NCBI GenBank assembly: GCA_013375495.1
Contig: JABXKC010000002.1
Location: forward strand, 1 to 64,000
Source of the DNA: Promethearchaeota archaeon
Lineage (GTDB): Archaea > Asgardarchaeota > Lokiarchaeia > Sigynarchaeales > SOKP01
Direction: 5' to 3'
Length of the DNA stretch: 64,000 bases
Below, piece after piece: positions 1 through 10,011 of this stretch. The translations under genes and the position numbers were made by a program. Position 1 is the stretch's first letter. Each line of letters starts with the position of its first letter. A model generated the notes under the pieces. That model was not told the DNA's origin. It ran no database searches and saw only the letters and a list, made by a program, of their open reading frames with translations.

Positions 1-783
1 AAAAAGATTATTAACGCCCAAAATAAAATTATTCTGAAGGGGCTAGAAGAAGGAACGCACGAGATTATGGATTTTCGCCCCAGTATTGATGGTGAAATTA
101 TTCCAATTCATCCAATTGAAGCAATTAAAAGAGGATTTGGAAAAGATGTTGATATTCTAATAGGAAATAATAAAGACGAAGTTAAGTTGTGGACCGGACC
201 TAATCCTCTATTTCAAAACATGAAAATGAACGATATATCTGATTTCTTACTACAGCGAGTTGGAAAATTCGGAGATGGTAAACTGATATCAGATAAAAAC
301 TTATGTAAAAAGTTTATATCAATATATAGTCAAGAGCCAATAATTAAACCGGTTGATATTTACGATAAGATTGATACGGACTTTACCTTTAGAATCCCGG
401 CCATCCAAGTATGCGAAGGAAATTCTCAGTACAACCCAAATATTTATAATTACATTTTTACTTGGCCTTCACCCGCTTTAGAGGGGAAATACGGTTCTTG
501 TCATATAATGGAGATACCTTTTGCTTTTGGAACTTTCGGAAAAACTGGCGTGGAATGGTTTTATGGTGCTGGAAAAGAAGCTGAATTACTAAACGAAAAA
601 ATGATGAGAACTTGGGTATCTTTCGCATTTAATGGAGACCCAAATAATGACCTTATTCCCAAATGGAAGAGTTATAATGTTGAAGATAGAACATCAATGC
701 TTATTGGAAAAGAATTAAAAAGCGTTAGCGCTCGAAATGAAGATGAGCGAATTCTTTGGGATAGCGTTCTATTTAATTATTAG
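1..783 (+). CDS. type-B carboxylesterase/lipase, C-terminal part (5' end outside window)
   Basis: This is the C-terminal half of an alpha/beta-hydrolase of the cholinesterase/type-B carboxylesterase family, which hydrolyses carboxylic esters. The frame is open from base 1, so the gene starts upstream; an internal ATG at 67 is not the start. About 260 residues align by eye with the C-terminal half of the next gene (FRPSIDG, then ILIGNNKDE with the probable catalytic acid, then GSCHIMEIPFAFG with the catalytic His). The nucleophile half lies outside the window. It sits 28 bp before a full-length paralogue on the same strand, so the two are probably a tandem duplication. The true substrate cannot be told. 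Confidence 0.85.
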   Translation, partial: KKIINAQNKIILKGLEEGTHEIMDFRPSIDGEIIPIHPIEAIKRGFGKDVDILIGNNKDEVKLWTGPNPLFQNMKMNDISDFLLQRVGKFGDGKLISDKNLCKKFISIYSQEPIIKPVDIYDKIDTDFTFRIPAIQVCEGNSQYNPNIYNYIFTWPSPALEGKYGSCHIMEIPFAFGTFGKTGVEWFYGAGKEAELLNEKMMRTWVSFAFNGDPNNDLIPKWKSYNVEDRTSMLIGKELKSVSARNEDERILWDSVLFNY

Positions 784-811
784 AATTTTATTCACCATTT
801 ACATATATTAA

Positions 812-2332
812 ATGGCTGAAATTATGAAAAAGACTCAAAAAATTGAAACTGAAAACGGAAGAATTCAAGGATATATAAACAAAGATATCAAAGTTTTCAA
901 AGGTATTCCATATGCTGGACCTCCGATAAATCAACATCGGTTTGATCCTCCACGTGAGAAAGAGCCCTGGAATAATGTGTTTGTAGCAAATCAATTTGGA
1001 GTATCTTCATTTCAAGGTCCTGATGCTGGTGGAGGCATATTTGGGCAATTAACGGAGCAACAAGAAGATAATTGTCTAACACTTAATATTTGGACGCCAG
1101 AAACTGATGATAAAAAACGCCCTGTCATGCTCTGGATTCACGGTGGAGGTTTTATCTATTCTGGTTCCTCGAAAGCCATATACGATGGGACTCTTCTAGC
1201 GAGTAAAGGGAACACTGTTGTCGTAACCATCAATTATAGACTAGGAATTTTTGGGTTTTTATACATTCCTAAAATCACTTCTAATGTTGGCATGCTAGAT
1301 CAAGTTGCTGCTATAAAATGGGTTAAGAATAATATAGAGAACTTCGGAGGTGATCCTGATAATATCACTATTTTTGGAGAATCTGCGGGAGCATATTCAG
1401 TAATCACATTGATGACAATGCCAAGTGCGAAGGGGTTATTTCATCATGCGATTGCGCAAAGTCCTTATATATTCGAACCTGAACCAACTATAAAAACAAC
1501 AAAAAGTGTAATGAAACGATTAAACTTAGAATTTGATGATATTGATACTCTAAAAAAATTACCTGCTAAAAAACTTAACAAGGTCCAAAACGATTATATA
1601 AATGATATGACTGGGACTCCAGAAAGCTTTTATTCAAATTTTCGACCCTCTATTGATAATGAGTCAATCCCCCACCATCCTTTTAAGGCTCTAAAGGAAG
1701 GAAGGGCAGAAAATATCGATCTTTTAATAGGTACTAATCAAGAGGAAGCGACTTTTTTCACAAAATTCAACCCTATCTATGAGAAATTAAATGAAGAAGG
1801 TTTAAGAAATCAAATTCGAAAGGAACTAAATAGATTATCATTTGGATTTAATACCGACTTTTATATTGAGCAATATAGAATGATCCGAAAAGGTAAATTG
1901 CCAACTGATCCTATAGATATTTATAATGCAATTTATACCGATTTATATTATAGAATCCCTGCTATAAAAACAGCAGAATCACATTTACCTCATAATTCCA
2001 ATATATATTTTTATCTTTTAAATTGGCGTTCACCAACTTTTAAATCTTCTTGCCATTCAATAGATTTACCGCTTACTTTTGGTTACATAAACCCAAATGT
2101 CAAGGATTTCGTAGGAGATCTTCAAGCAGCCAAAATTGTTAGCAATAAAATGATGGATGCTTGGATTAATTTTGCGACCTCGGGAGATGTTAATAGTAAT
2201 TCAATCCCAGATTGGCCAAAATATGAATTAGAAAATAGGTCAACAATGATGATTGGACCTGAGTTTAAAGTTGTAGATGATCCACATGGAAAGGAACGAA
2301 AATTATGGGAAAATCTTTATAACGATTATTAA
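812..2332 (+). CDS. type-B carboxylesterase/lipase
   Basis: A complete 506-residue carboxylesterase of the type-B (cholinesterase-like) alpha/beta-hydrolase family. The oxyanion-hole motif HGGG is at residues 110-113, the nucleophile elbow GESAG centres on Ser191, the acid is probably in LLIGTNQEEA, and the catalytic His lies in SSCHSIDLPLTFG. Length matches the family (about 500 residues). There is no signal peptide, so it is probably cytosolic. The start is the ATG at 812; a second ATG at 824 is possible. It lies 28 bp downstream of a truncated paralogue and converges on the beta-lactamase-family gene. The substrate is unknown. Confidence 0.9.
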   Translation: MAEIMKKTQKIETENGRIQGYINKDIKVFKGIPYAGPPINQHRFDPPREKEPWNNVFVANQFGVSSFQGPDAGGGIFGQLTEQQEDNCLTLNIWTPETDDKKRPVMLWIHGGGFIYSGSSKAIYDGTLLASKGNTVVVTINYRLGIFGFLYIPKITSNVGMLDQVAAIKWVKNNIENFGGDPDNITIFGESAGAYSVITLMTMPSAKGLFHHAIAQSPYIFEPEPTIKTTKSVMKRLNLEFDDIDTLKKLPAKKLNKVQNDYINDMTGTPESFYSNFRPSIDNESIPHHPFKALKEGRAENIDLLIGTNQEEATFFTKFNPIYEKLNEEGLRNQIRKELNRLSFGFNTDFYIEQYRMIRKGKLPTDPIDIYNAIYTDLYYRIPAIKTAESHLPHNSNIYFYLLNWRSPTFKSSCHSIDLPLTFGYINPNVKDFVGDLQAAKIVSNKMMDAWINFATSGDVNSNSIPDWPKYELENRSTMMIGPEFKVVDDPHGKERKLWENLYNDY

Positions 2333-2350
2333 GATAGGTAAAATTAATAT

Positions 2351-3451
2351 TTAGAACTTGTACCTACATGCCTCATAGATTCGAGATATTACCTCTTTTC
2401 TACGAGCAAAATGTTGTTCAGTTGGCAACATGGTATTGCTATTGAAATTTATAATTAAATCTAATTGAGGGTCACAGAAATTTGTGCATGAACTCCTTCC
2501 ACCGTGCCCATAAGTTGTTTCTGAACTAAATAGAGAATTATATTTTCCTAATCCAAACCCTAAACCCCAACTGCCAGTACTTAGAAGTGTCTTATCATAT
2601 ATACCTTTACGATGAACTTTAGTTATGTAGTCTACAGTCTTCTTATTAATTATTCGTTTTCCGTTCCATTCTCCTCCATTCCAGAGCGCTCGATAAAATT
2701 TACCCATATCAGAGGCTGTACTATATCCCGTTGAACCTGGAAAGATTCTTCCTTTGAAGTCATTAATCCAAAGATGTTCTTGTTCAGAAGCATAAGTACT
2801 ATCTTTTTTTGCTAAACGATTTCCTAGCGATACGGCTCTCTTTGAAGTCATCCCAAGGTATGTCGAATCCATTTCTAAGGGCGCGAAAATTTCCTCGTGT
2901 AAATAATCTTCTATTTTGCGACCGTCTATTATCTTAATAATCTCGCCTAAAATCATCCAACTAATTCTGGGATGATATCCACATTGAGTTCCCGGTTGAT
3001 AATCCGCTTTTTTTTCGCAAGCATCAGATATAATTTCATCCCAGGATGCAGTAAGCCATTTTGGATAATCTAACATGGGAAAACCACTAGTATGAGTCAA
3101 TATATGCCTAATAGTACAAGATTCTTTTCCATTTTTAAACTTTGGAATGAAATCAGTAATCTTTTGAGTAAAATCTAATTCACCCTTTTCCCATAGTTGG
3201 GCTATTGTAACTGAAGTCCAAGGTTTACCGCTAGACCATAATACTAAGATTGAATCTATTTCCATTGGGATTCCCGGCCTAGCCTCACCAAGAGCAATGT
3301 TCATTACAGTCTTTCCCATCCTTGAGATATGGAGTTGTACTCCGCTATGAAGCTTATTGTACAATTGTTTTTCCATTAGTTTTTTAATATTCTTAAGCTC
3401 AGAAAAATTCATCCCATTCTTATCTGCTGATTCTGAAATTCCTTCAATCAT
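2351..3451 (-). CDS. serine beta-lactamase-family hydrolase (class C/esterase type)
   Basis: A 366-residue member of the beta-lactamase/penicillin-binding/esterase (COG1680-type) family. The SxxK nucleophile motif is visible as WSSGKPW. A tyrosine element lies in CGYHPRISWMILGEI, and an HGG segment (YGHGGRSS) replaces KTG near the C-terminus. There is no signal peptide, so an intracellular esterase or amidase is more likely than a true beta-lactamase. It lies 24 bp downstream of the AbrB-acyl-ligase gene on the same strand and is probably co-transcribed with it, which would fit hydrolysis of an acyl product. That link is inference. Confidence 0.85.
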   Translation of the reverse strand: MIEGISESADKNGMNFSELKNIKKLMEKQLYNKLHSGVQLHISRMGKTVMNIALGEARPGIPMEIDSILVLWSSGKPWTSVTIAQLWEKGELDFTQKITDFIPKFKNGKESCTIRHILTHTSGFPMLDYPKWLTASWDEIISDACEKKADYQPGTQCGYHPRISWMILGEIIKIIDGRKIEDYLHEEIFAPLEMDSTYLGMTSKRAVSLGNRLAKKDSTYASEQEHLWINDFKGRIFPGSTGYSTASDMGKFYRALWNGGEWNGKRIINKKTVDYITKVHRKGIYDKTLLSTGSWGLGFGLGKYNSLFSSETTYGHGGRSSCTNFCDPQLDLIINFNSNTMLPTEQHFARRKEVISRIYEACRYKF

Positions 3452-3475
3452 AAGTAATTACTCACTAATGTTATG

Positions 3476-5278
3476 TTATTTTATATAATCTTGAATTTGA
3501 TTATCCCAAACATTGAATTTAAGTGTCTTTTTTTCCCATTCAATCCTCATTTCATTCTTTAGGTATTCAGTGCTTGGACCAGTTGGTAAAGTATCCTTAA
3601 AGGCAATGTATCTCGGGACATGATAAAATGCGAGGTTATGATATAAAAATCTACTTAATTTTTCAGGAGTTAATGTCGAATTTTCCATTTTTACTGCGTA
3701 TAAGATTAACTCTCCTCTAGATCCCGTTTCATTTAAAATTGGAATACATGTGGATAAAAAAACACTTGGATGAGAATTTGTGGTTCTTTCAATATCTTTT
3801 AGATATATTTTTTCTCCTGCTTTAGATATTATTTCGTTTGCTTTTCCCTTAAAATAGAGAAAACCTTCCTCATCAGTATATCCAAAATCCCCAGTAAAAA
3901 ACCACCCATCATCACTTATTCTTGCATCTGTTTTTTCTGGTTGCTTATAATATTCAAGGGCATAATTCATATTAGATCTCACTACAATTTCTCCAGTATT
4001 GCCTGTTGATAATGGATTACCAAAAGTATCTACAATTTTCAGGTCAACAAAATCTAAAGGTTTTCCAACGGAACCAATTTTGCCTCCTTTAGATCCTATT
4101 GTATTCATAGTTATTCCTACTCCTTCCATTTGTGACCAAAACTCAAATAAATTGATTCCAAATCGATTTTCAAATGATCTCCATTGTTCAACACCAGCAC
4201 CAAATCCATATGCCCAATTTATTGAATGATTACGATCAAGCTTATTCGGAGAATTATGTATGAGTGCATGGAGATACCCTCCAAAATAAGCAAAACCTTC
4301 GGGTCTATGTATCCTAACTTCTTCCCAGAACCGTTGAACACTGAAATTTTCAGCTAAAATAACTGAAGCGTCATAAAATAAAGATGGTATGATCACATAA
4401 AATTGCGTTGCCCCATGAGATAAAGGCATTGGGCAATAAATTGTGGTATCTTTCTTTAAACCTATATTTTTTAATTCTAACCCGATGTTTACTGCTGAGA
4501 GAGCTAAATTTCTGTAAAGGACTCCTTTAGGATTTCCCGTAATTCCTTCTGTATAATTGATTTGAATTGGATCACCATTATAAATCTTAATTTTTGGATT
4601 TTGTTCATTTAAATCAGCTAGTGATTGGAAATCGTGGACCAGTTTGTTATATTGAAAGTTTTTAGGTGCATTGAAAATGTAGATTCGTTTAATTTTTGTT
4701 AAATTATTCGCAAGTTTTTCAATAACTTTGTAGTACTTATAATCTGTAACAATTAATTCTGTGTCGGAATCATTTAAAATGTGAAAAAGATGTTCCTCTC
4801 TTAAAGTTGTATTAATATTAACAGCCACACACCCCGACTTTAGTATACCAAACCACAAAAAGAGATAAAATGGACTGTTATTCATCAATATTGATATTTT
4901 AGGTTTTTTTAAATGTAGTTCATCTGTAATGTTTATTATCCCGTTAGCAAACTGATTCGCTTTCGCATTAATTTCAAAAAAAGAAATTTTTTCATCATTA
5001 AAGTATAAGAATATACGCTCTCTATTCTCCTCTGCTTTTTTTTCTAATAATTTAGGAAGAGTCACATTATTAATCCCAAACTCTCTAATTGTTCTTGAAC
5101 GCTTGTTATTCTTTGTAATAACCATTGAATCACCTTGAACTTCAATAAGTATTTCTTCATCATCTCCAAAGGGAAACGAAGTATCATTAGCTATTTTACT
5201 TGGGATGTAGATCCAAGTTGTTTTATACTTACCATTTCCAGAGGATTTAATTACAATTTTACTCTTTCCTAATTCCAT
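3476..5278 (-). CDS. AMP-dependent acyl-CoA synthetase-like protein with N-terminal AbrB-like domain
   Basis: A 600-residue protein. Residues about 5-57 look like a SpoVT/AbrB swapped-hairpin domain (IPSKIAND, then GDDEEILIEV, then SMVIT). The rest is an ANL-superfamily adenylating enzyme similar in order to CaiC/acyl-CoA ligases. Visible motifs are A3 as NYTEGITGNPKGV, A7/A8 as GWFFTGDFGYTDEEG followed by KGKANEIISKAGEKI, and a C-terminal PTGPSTEYLKNEMR. Two departures stand out: the P-loop has Glu and Ile where YTSGTTG is usual, and the Lys of the usual TGK near the C-terminus aligns with Glu. Adenylation may be weakened or altered. It heads a probable two-gene operon with the beta-lactamase-family gene. 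The substrate is unknown. Confidence 0.85.
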   Translation of the reverse strand: MELGKSKIVIKSSGNGKYKTTWIYIPSKIANDTSFPFGDDEEILIEVQGDSMVITKNNKRSRTIREFGINNVTLPKLLEKKAEENRERIFLYFNDEKISFFEINAKANQFANGIINITDELHLKKPKISILMNNSPFYLFLWFGILKSGCVAVNINTTLREEHLFHILNDSDTELIVTDYKYYKVIEKLANNLTKIKRIYIFNAPKNFQYNKLVHDFQSLADLNEQNPKIKIYNGDPIQINYTEGITGNPKGVLYRNLALSAVNIGLELKNIGLKKDTTIYCPMPLSHGATQFYVIIPSLFYDASVILAENFSVQRFWEEVRIHRPEGFAYFGGYLHALIHNSPNKLDRNHSINWAYGFGAGVEQWRSFENRFGINLFEFWSQMEGVGITMNTIGSKGGKIGSVGKPLDFVDLKIVDTFGNPLSTGNTGEIVVRSNMNYALEYYKQPEKTDARISDDGWFFTGDFGYTDEEGFLYFKGKANEIISKAGEKIYLKDIERTTNSHPSVFLSTCIPILNETGSRGELILYAVKMENSTLTPEKLSRFLYHNLAFYHVPRYIAFKDTLPTGPSTEYLKNEMRIEWEKKTLKFNVWDNQIQDYIK

Positions 5279-5318
5279 GAATTATCTCACAAATATACAT
5301 ATTAAATACTTAAATAAA

Positions 5319-5330
5319 TTACTTAAGTAA
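5319..5330. promoter_or_regulatory. 12-bp perfect palindrome TTACTTAAGTAA upstream of the AbrB-acyl-ligase gene
   Basis: A perfect palindrome lies 41 bp upstream of the minus-strand start at 5278, in the 252-bp gap divergent from carA. A similar core, ACTTAAGT inside longer inverted arms, sits 21 bp upstream of the ion-transporter gene at 47.8 kb. A shared operator is possible, but such palindromes arise easily in AT-rich DNA. The rest of 5279-5530 holds AT-rich promoter-like sequence and no gene I can support. Confidence 0.35.
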
Positions 5331-5530
5331 ATAAAAAGGTTGCCTTTAGAACTAGGTGCAAAACTCCTTAAGGATAAGTATTCTAAAGTGAATCTATGAG
5401 ATTTTCATCAAAATTTAATGGAATATTAGATAAAGCGATCTATGATTTATCCCGTTAATAAATAAGCTTAAAAAAATTTATTTGTTATCTTATGTTAAGA
5501 ATATAAACACAGATAAAATCATTTTTGTCG

Positions 5531-6664
5531 ATGCTATACAAGAAAGAAAGACCCGCTATTTTAATGTTTAAAGATGGTCGTTATTTCGAAGGGATTGGGT
5601 TTGGAGCAACTAAAAAGGTTTATGGAGAAATTGTATTCACGACGATTACAGGTGCTGGATATAATGAAACATTAACTGATCCTTCTTATAAGGGACAAAT
5701 AGTAGTTATGACTCATCCTTTAGTTGGAAATTATGGCGTTCCTGCTTGGGAAAAAGACTCACGCGGCATTCACAAATATTTTGAATCAGATTCTATAAAA
5801 GTAAGTGGATTTGTTGTTAACGAATGTTGTAAAAATCCTAGCCACTACGAAAGCGTAAAAACCTTAAACGAATTTCTATTGGAAGAAAATATTCCAGGAA
5901 TCGAATGGATAGACACTAGAGCAATTACAAAAGTATTACGGGAAGAAGGAGTACAATTAGGAATTCTTGCAGTTTTTAACCCCGGAGAATCTCCTAGCTT
6001 AAAAGAATTGAAAGAAGAAGTTAAAAAAGTGGAAGATCCAAACCTTAGACATTTAGCAAGCGAGGTATCCACTAAAGAAGTTAAAACATTTACACCTTCA
6101 AATCCTAAAGGAAAAGTTGTGATAATAGATTTAGGAGTAAAAAATAATATCTTAAGAAATTTCTTACAGAGAAAAATCGAAGTAGTTTTAGTACCGTATA
6201 ATTATTCGTTTGAAACGATAATGTCTTACAAACCAAATGGAGTATTTATTTCCAATGGTCCCGGAGATCCTGCTAAATATAAGAAAGCAATTGAAGTTGC
6301 TCGCAAATTAATAATAAATAGCGTGCCAACAATGGGAATTTGCTTAGGAAACCAAATTATAGCTTTAGGTGCTGGTGGTTCCTCATATAAATTGAAATAT
6401 GGGCATAGAGGTGGAAACAAAACCGTAATTAATCCCAAAACAAAGCAATGTTATATTACTTCCCAAAACCATGGATTTTGCGTAAAGGATTTTGAAAGGA
6501 ATGTTTTTACTGAATTTTTAACAAACATAGATGATAATTCAAATGAAGGTTTGATTCATGAGAGCAAACCTATTTTTGCTGTTCAATTCCACCCTGAGGC
6601 TTGTCCAGGGCCCTTAGACTCCTTATATCTGTTTGATAAATTCATTGAGTTTATGGAGCTGTGA
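5531..6664 (+). CDS. carA: carbamoyl-phosphate synthase small subunit (glutaminase)
   Basis: CarA hydrolyses glutamine and channels ammonia to CarB for carbamoyl phosphate, the entry to pyrimidine and arginine synthesis. The N-terminal CPSase small domain starts at PAILMFKDGRYFEG. The class-I amidotransferase half has SNGPGDP, the nucleophile Cys271 in GICLGNQ, and the catalytic HPE in FHPEACPGP. Length (377 residues) is normal. The ATG at 5531 was preferred over a TTG two codons upstream. The stop lies 4 bp before carB, a typical carAB operon. Transcription diverges from the AbrB-acyl-ligase gene. Confidence 0.97.
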   Translation: MLYKKERPAILMFKDGRYFEGIGFGATKKVYGEIVFTTITGAGYNETLTDPSYKGQIVVMTHPLVGNYGVPAWEKDSRGIHKYFESDSIKVSGFVVNECCKNPSHYESVKTLNEFLLEENIPGIEWIDTRAITKVLREEGVQLGILAVFNPGESPSLKELKEEVKKVEDPNLRHLASEVSTKEVKTFTPSNPKGKVVIIDLGVKNNILRNFLQRKIEVVLVPYNYSFETIMSYKPNGVFISNGPGDPAKYKKAIEVARKLIINSVPTMGICLGNQIIALGAGGSSYKLKYGHRGGNKTVINPKTKQCYITSQNHGFCVKDFERNVFTEFLTNIDDNSNEGLIHESKPIFAVQFHPEACPGPLDSLYLFDKFIEFMEL

Positions 6665-6668
6665 TATT

Positions 6669-9600
6669 ATGCCATTAGATAAATCGATTAAAAAAGCATT
6701 AGTATTAGGTTCTGGTGGAATACGAATTGGTCAAGCTGGAGAGTTTGATTATTCTGGAAGCCAAGTTCTTAAAGCCTTGAAAGAAGAGGGTATAAAAACA
6801 ATACTCATCAACCCAAATATTGCGACTATCCAAACTGACCCTGAATTATCAGACCAAGTTTATTTGTTACCAGTAAATGTTAAATATGTAGAGGAAGTGA
6901 TAAAAAAGGAGAAACCAGATGGTATACTGCTGGCGTTTGGGGGTCAAACTGCTTTAAATGTCGGAGTTGAGTTAAAAGAGCAAGGAATATTAGAAAAATA
7001 TAATATTCGTGTTCTTGGTACGCCGATAGAAGCGATCGAGGTTACAGAAGATCGAGACTTATTCGTAAAAGCTATGAACAAAGCCGATGCAAAAGTGTGC
7101 CGAAGCAAAGCGGTAACAGTATATAAAGAAGCGATCAAAGTAGCTCAAGAATTTGGTTTTCCTTTAATGCTTAGAGTTGCTTACACGTTAGGTGGTAGGG
7201 GTTCAGGTATCATTGATAATATGAAAGATTTCGAAAGAATGGCAAAAAAAGGATTAGCCCAATCGAGGATTAATCAAATCTTAATCGAGGAATCCGTATG
7301 GGGTTGGAAAGAGGTTGAATACGAAGTAGTACGAGATTCAGCGAATAATTGCTTTATTAACTGTAACATGGAAAATTTCGATCCTGTGGGAATCCATACT
7401 GGAGAGAGTATAGTAGTAGCTCCGAGTCAAACTTTAACCAACGAAGAATATCACATGCTTCGGTCTGCTTCAATTCGAGTTATTAGGGGTCTTGGGATTA
7501 TCGGAGAATGCAACATTCAATACGCATTAAATCCTTTTTCAAAAGAATTTCGAGTTATTGAAGTTAATGCGCGCCTTTCAAGATCGTCAGCGTTAGCCTC
7601 AAAAGCTACTGGATACCCGTTGGCTTATGTTGCTGCTAAATTAGCAATAGGATATACGTTACCTGAGTTGAAAAATAAGATTACTGGGATTACTACTGCT
7701 TGTTTTGAACCCGCATTAGATTACTTGGTTCTTAAAATTCCACGATGGGATTTAACTAAATTTCAAAAAGTTGATAGACGCATTGGCTCTCAAATGAAAA
7801 GTGTAGGAGAAGTAATGGCGATAGGAAGAACATTTGAAGAAGTTCTCCAAAAAGCGGTAAGAATGTTAGATATCGGTATGAAAGGATTGGTAGCGAATAA
7901 TTTAGACGATATTGAAGATGTAAATGAGTTAAAATATGCGTTAAGAAACCCAACTGACCTTAGGCTCTTCAGGATTGCTGAAGCAATCAAAAAAGGTATA
8001 TCCGTCGACGAAATATATCGTTTATCAAGAGTAGATAAGTGGTTTTTGTATAAATTAAAAAATATTGTAGATCTTTGTCGTCAAATTCAAGACATTGAAT
8101 TGCTTGAATCAGATGATAAGGAGAAAAAATATTGGTTAGAAAGAGCCAAAAGATATGGTTTTTCAGACGGACAAATTGCTAAAATAATGGGTGTCGATTC
8201 AATTTTCATTAGGCAGATGAGAAGAAGATTAAATATTCAGCCCTATGTTAAAAGGATCGATACTTTAGCAGCGGAATGGCCCGCCGTAACGAATTATCTT
8301 TATTTAACCTACAGCGCTTCTGAACACGATATTGATTTTGAAAGCGAATATAAATCTAACCTTACAAAAGTTATAGTGTTAGGCTCAGGAACTTATCGTA
8401 TTGGTGCTTCTGTGGAATTTGATTGGGGATCAGTCAATTGTTTATGGGGATTAAAAAAGCTAGGAATCGATCAAGCAATAATGATTAATTATAATCCCGA
8501 AACAGTATCGACTGATTACGATATATCCGATAAGCTTTATTTTGAAGAATTATCTGGAGAAAGAGTGCTGGACATATGCGAACTTGAAAAAGCTGATGGT
8601 ATCGTAGTTTCTGCAGGAGGGCAAATAGCAAATAACTTGGCCGCTAAATTTTCTAAATATTCAGATTTTTTCAGAAAGGCAAGCATAAAAATTCTCGGTA
8701 CTCACGGAACGCGCATAGATATGGCAGAAGACAGAAGTAAATTCAGTACTTTATTAGATCAATTAAGTATTAAGCAACCCGAATGGAATGCTTTAACTAC
8801 TAAAGAAGGAGCCATTGAATTTGCTCAGAAGGTTGGTTATCCTATACTAGTTAGGCCTTCATATGTATTAAGTGGAGCCGCTATGAGGGTCTCTTATGAC
8901 GAAAAGACACTTCAAGATACATTAGATCTCGCAGCATCTATATCGAGCGAATATCCAGTAGTCATAACTAAATTTTTTACAAATGCCCGAGAAATTGAGT
9001 GTGATGGCATATGCGATGGTGAAAATGTGCTTATTGGTGCGATTGTAGAACATATTGAGAATGCTGGTATTCATAGTGGAGATGCAACTATGGCTATACC
9101 ACCGCAAACGGTCTCCAACGAAGTTACGTTAAAAATTGAAGAATATACTAAAAAAATCGCTCTGGCATTAAAAATTCACGGTCCTTTCAATGTTCAATAT
9201 CTTGTTAAAAATAATGAGGTTTATGTTATTGAGTGTAATCTGCGCTCAAGTCGAAGCATGCCCTATGTTTCCAAATCTCGGGGCATTAATTTAATGAGAC
9301 TTGCGGCTGAAGTTATTATGGGAGGTAAAATACCAACTAGGTTAATGAATCTTCCTTTAGGAAACTATGTTTCAGTTAAAGCCCCTATGTTTTCTTTCAT
9401 GAGACTTGATAAAGCAGATCCCGTTTTGAGCGTAGAAATGAGCTCTACGGGAGAAGTTGCATGTATAGGCGAAAATTTTCCTGATGCCCTTATGAAATCG
9501 TTAGAAGCTGCTGATATGAATGTTCCAATAGAGGGAGGAAATATACTAATTTCCGTAGGTGGAGAAAAATTGAAAAATGAAGTAATCCCCTTGGCGAAAG

Positions 9601-9980
9601 AGATTAGTAAACTAGGATTTACTATATTTGCGACAGAAGATACTAAGATTGCTTTAGCAAGGAATAACATAAACGCTGTAAAACTTTATAAGGTTCACGA
9701 ATACGGATTGGAGCCTAATATTATGCAATGTTTGCAAGATGGGCGCATAGACATGGTAATAAACATCCCATTACCAACAACAGTAGAAGAGAAATTTAAA
9801 ACAATAATGGAAGACGAATATAAAATTAGGCGCATGGCAGTAGATTATAATATTCCTGTGATAATTAATCTACAATTAGCAAAAGCTGTTATCGACGCCA
9901 TAAAAAATATGCGTGAAAAGAAAATTGAAATAAAATCGCTTAACGAGTATCACCAAACGCTTAAAGAAGTGTATTGGTAA
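6669..9980 (+). CDS. carB: carbamoyl-phosphate synthase large subunit
   Basis: CarB makes carbamoyl phosphate from bicarbonate, ammonia and two ATP. The 1103-residue single chain has both ATP-grasp halves: the first begins KALVLGSGGIRIGQAGEFDYSG, and the second near residue 565 begins KVIVLGSGTYRIGASVEFDW. Between them is the helical oligomerisation domain. An MGS-like allosteric domain closes the protein (GFTIFATEDTKIAL, then DMVINIP). The ATG at 6669 is preferred because it starts at the conserved N-terminus, follows the carA stop by 4 bp and has GGAG about 11 nt upstream. An in-frame upstream start would overlap carA. It converges on the PAP2 gene. Confidence 0.97.
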   Translation: MPLDKSIKKALVLGSGGIRIGQAGEFDYSGSQVLKALKEEGIKTILINPNIATIQTDPELSDQVYLLPVNVKYVEEVIKKEKPDGILLAFGGQTALNVGVELKEQGILEKYNIRVLGTPIEAIEVTEDRDLFVKAMNKADAKVCRSKAVTVYKEAIKVAQEFGFPLMLRVAYTLGGRGSGIIDNMKDFERMAKKGLAQSRINQILIEESVWGWKEVEYEVVRDSANNCFINCNMENFDPVGIHTGESIVVAPSQTLTNEEYHMLRSASIRVIRGLGIIGECNIQYALNPFSKEFRVIEVNARLSRSSALASKATGYPLAYVAAKLAIGYTLPELKNKITGITTACFEPALDYLVLKIPRWDLTKFQKVDRRIGSQMKSVGEVMAIGRTFEEVLQKAVRMLDIGMKGLVANNLDDIEDVNELKYALRNPTDLRLFRIAEAIKKGISVDEIYRLSRVDKWFLYKLKNIVDLCRQIQDIELLESDDKEKKYWLERAKRYGFSDGQIAKIMGVDSIFIRQMRRRLNIQPYVKRIDTLAAEWPAVTNYLYLTYSASEHDIDFESEYKSNLTKVIVLGSGTYRIGASVEFDWGSVNCLWGLKKLGIDQAIMINYNPETVSTDYDISDKLYFEELSGERVLDICELEKADGIVVSAGGQIANNLAAKFSKYSDFFRKASIKILGTHGTRIDMAEDRSKFSTLLDQLSIKQPEWNALTTKEGAIEFAQKVGYPILVRPSYVLSGAAMRVSYDEKTLQDTLDLAASISSEYPVVITKFFTNAREIECDGICDGENVLIGAIVEHIENAGIHSGDATMAIPPQTVSNEVTLKIEEYTKKIALALKIHGPFNVQYLVKNNEVYVIECNLRSSRSMPYVSKSRGINLMRLAAEVIMGGKIPTRLMNLPLGNYVSVKAPMFSFMRLDKADPVLSVEMSSTGEVACIGENFPDALMKSLEAADMNVPIEGGNILISVGGEKLKNEVIPLAKEISKLGFTIFATEDTKIALARNNINAVKLYKVHEYGLEPNIMQCLQDGRIDMVINIPLPTTVEEKFKTIMEDEYKIRRMAVDYNIPVIINLQLAKAVIDAIKNMREKKIEIKSLNEYHQTLKEVYW

Positions 9981-10011
9981 GAGAAATTAAAAAAAAAAAA
10001 GATTAAATTTT

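Noticed and set aside
897..1082. Antisense ORFs inside carboxylesterase, carB, GDH and other genes
   Set aside because: They lie opposite strong family matches, have no motifs of their own and follow codon-shadow composition.
9365..9670. Antisense 101-codon ORF in carB
   Set aside because: It is opposite the conserved CarB C-terminal region and shows no domain features.
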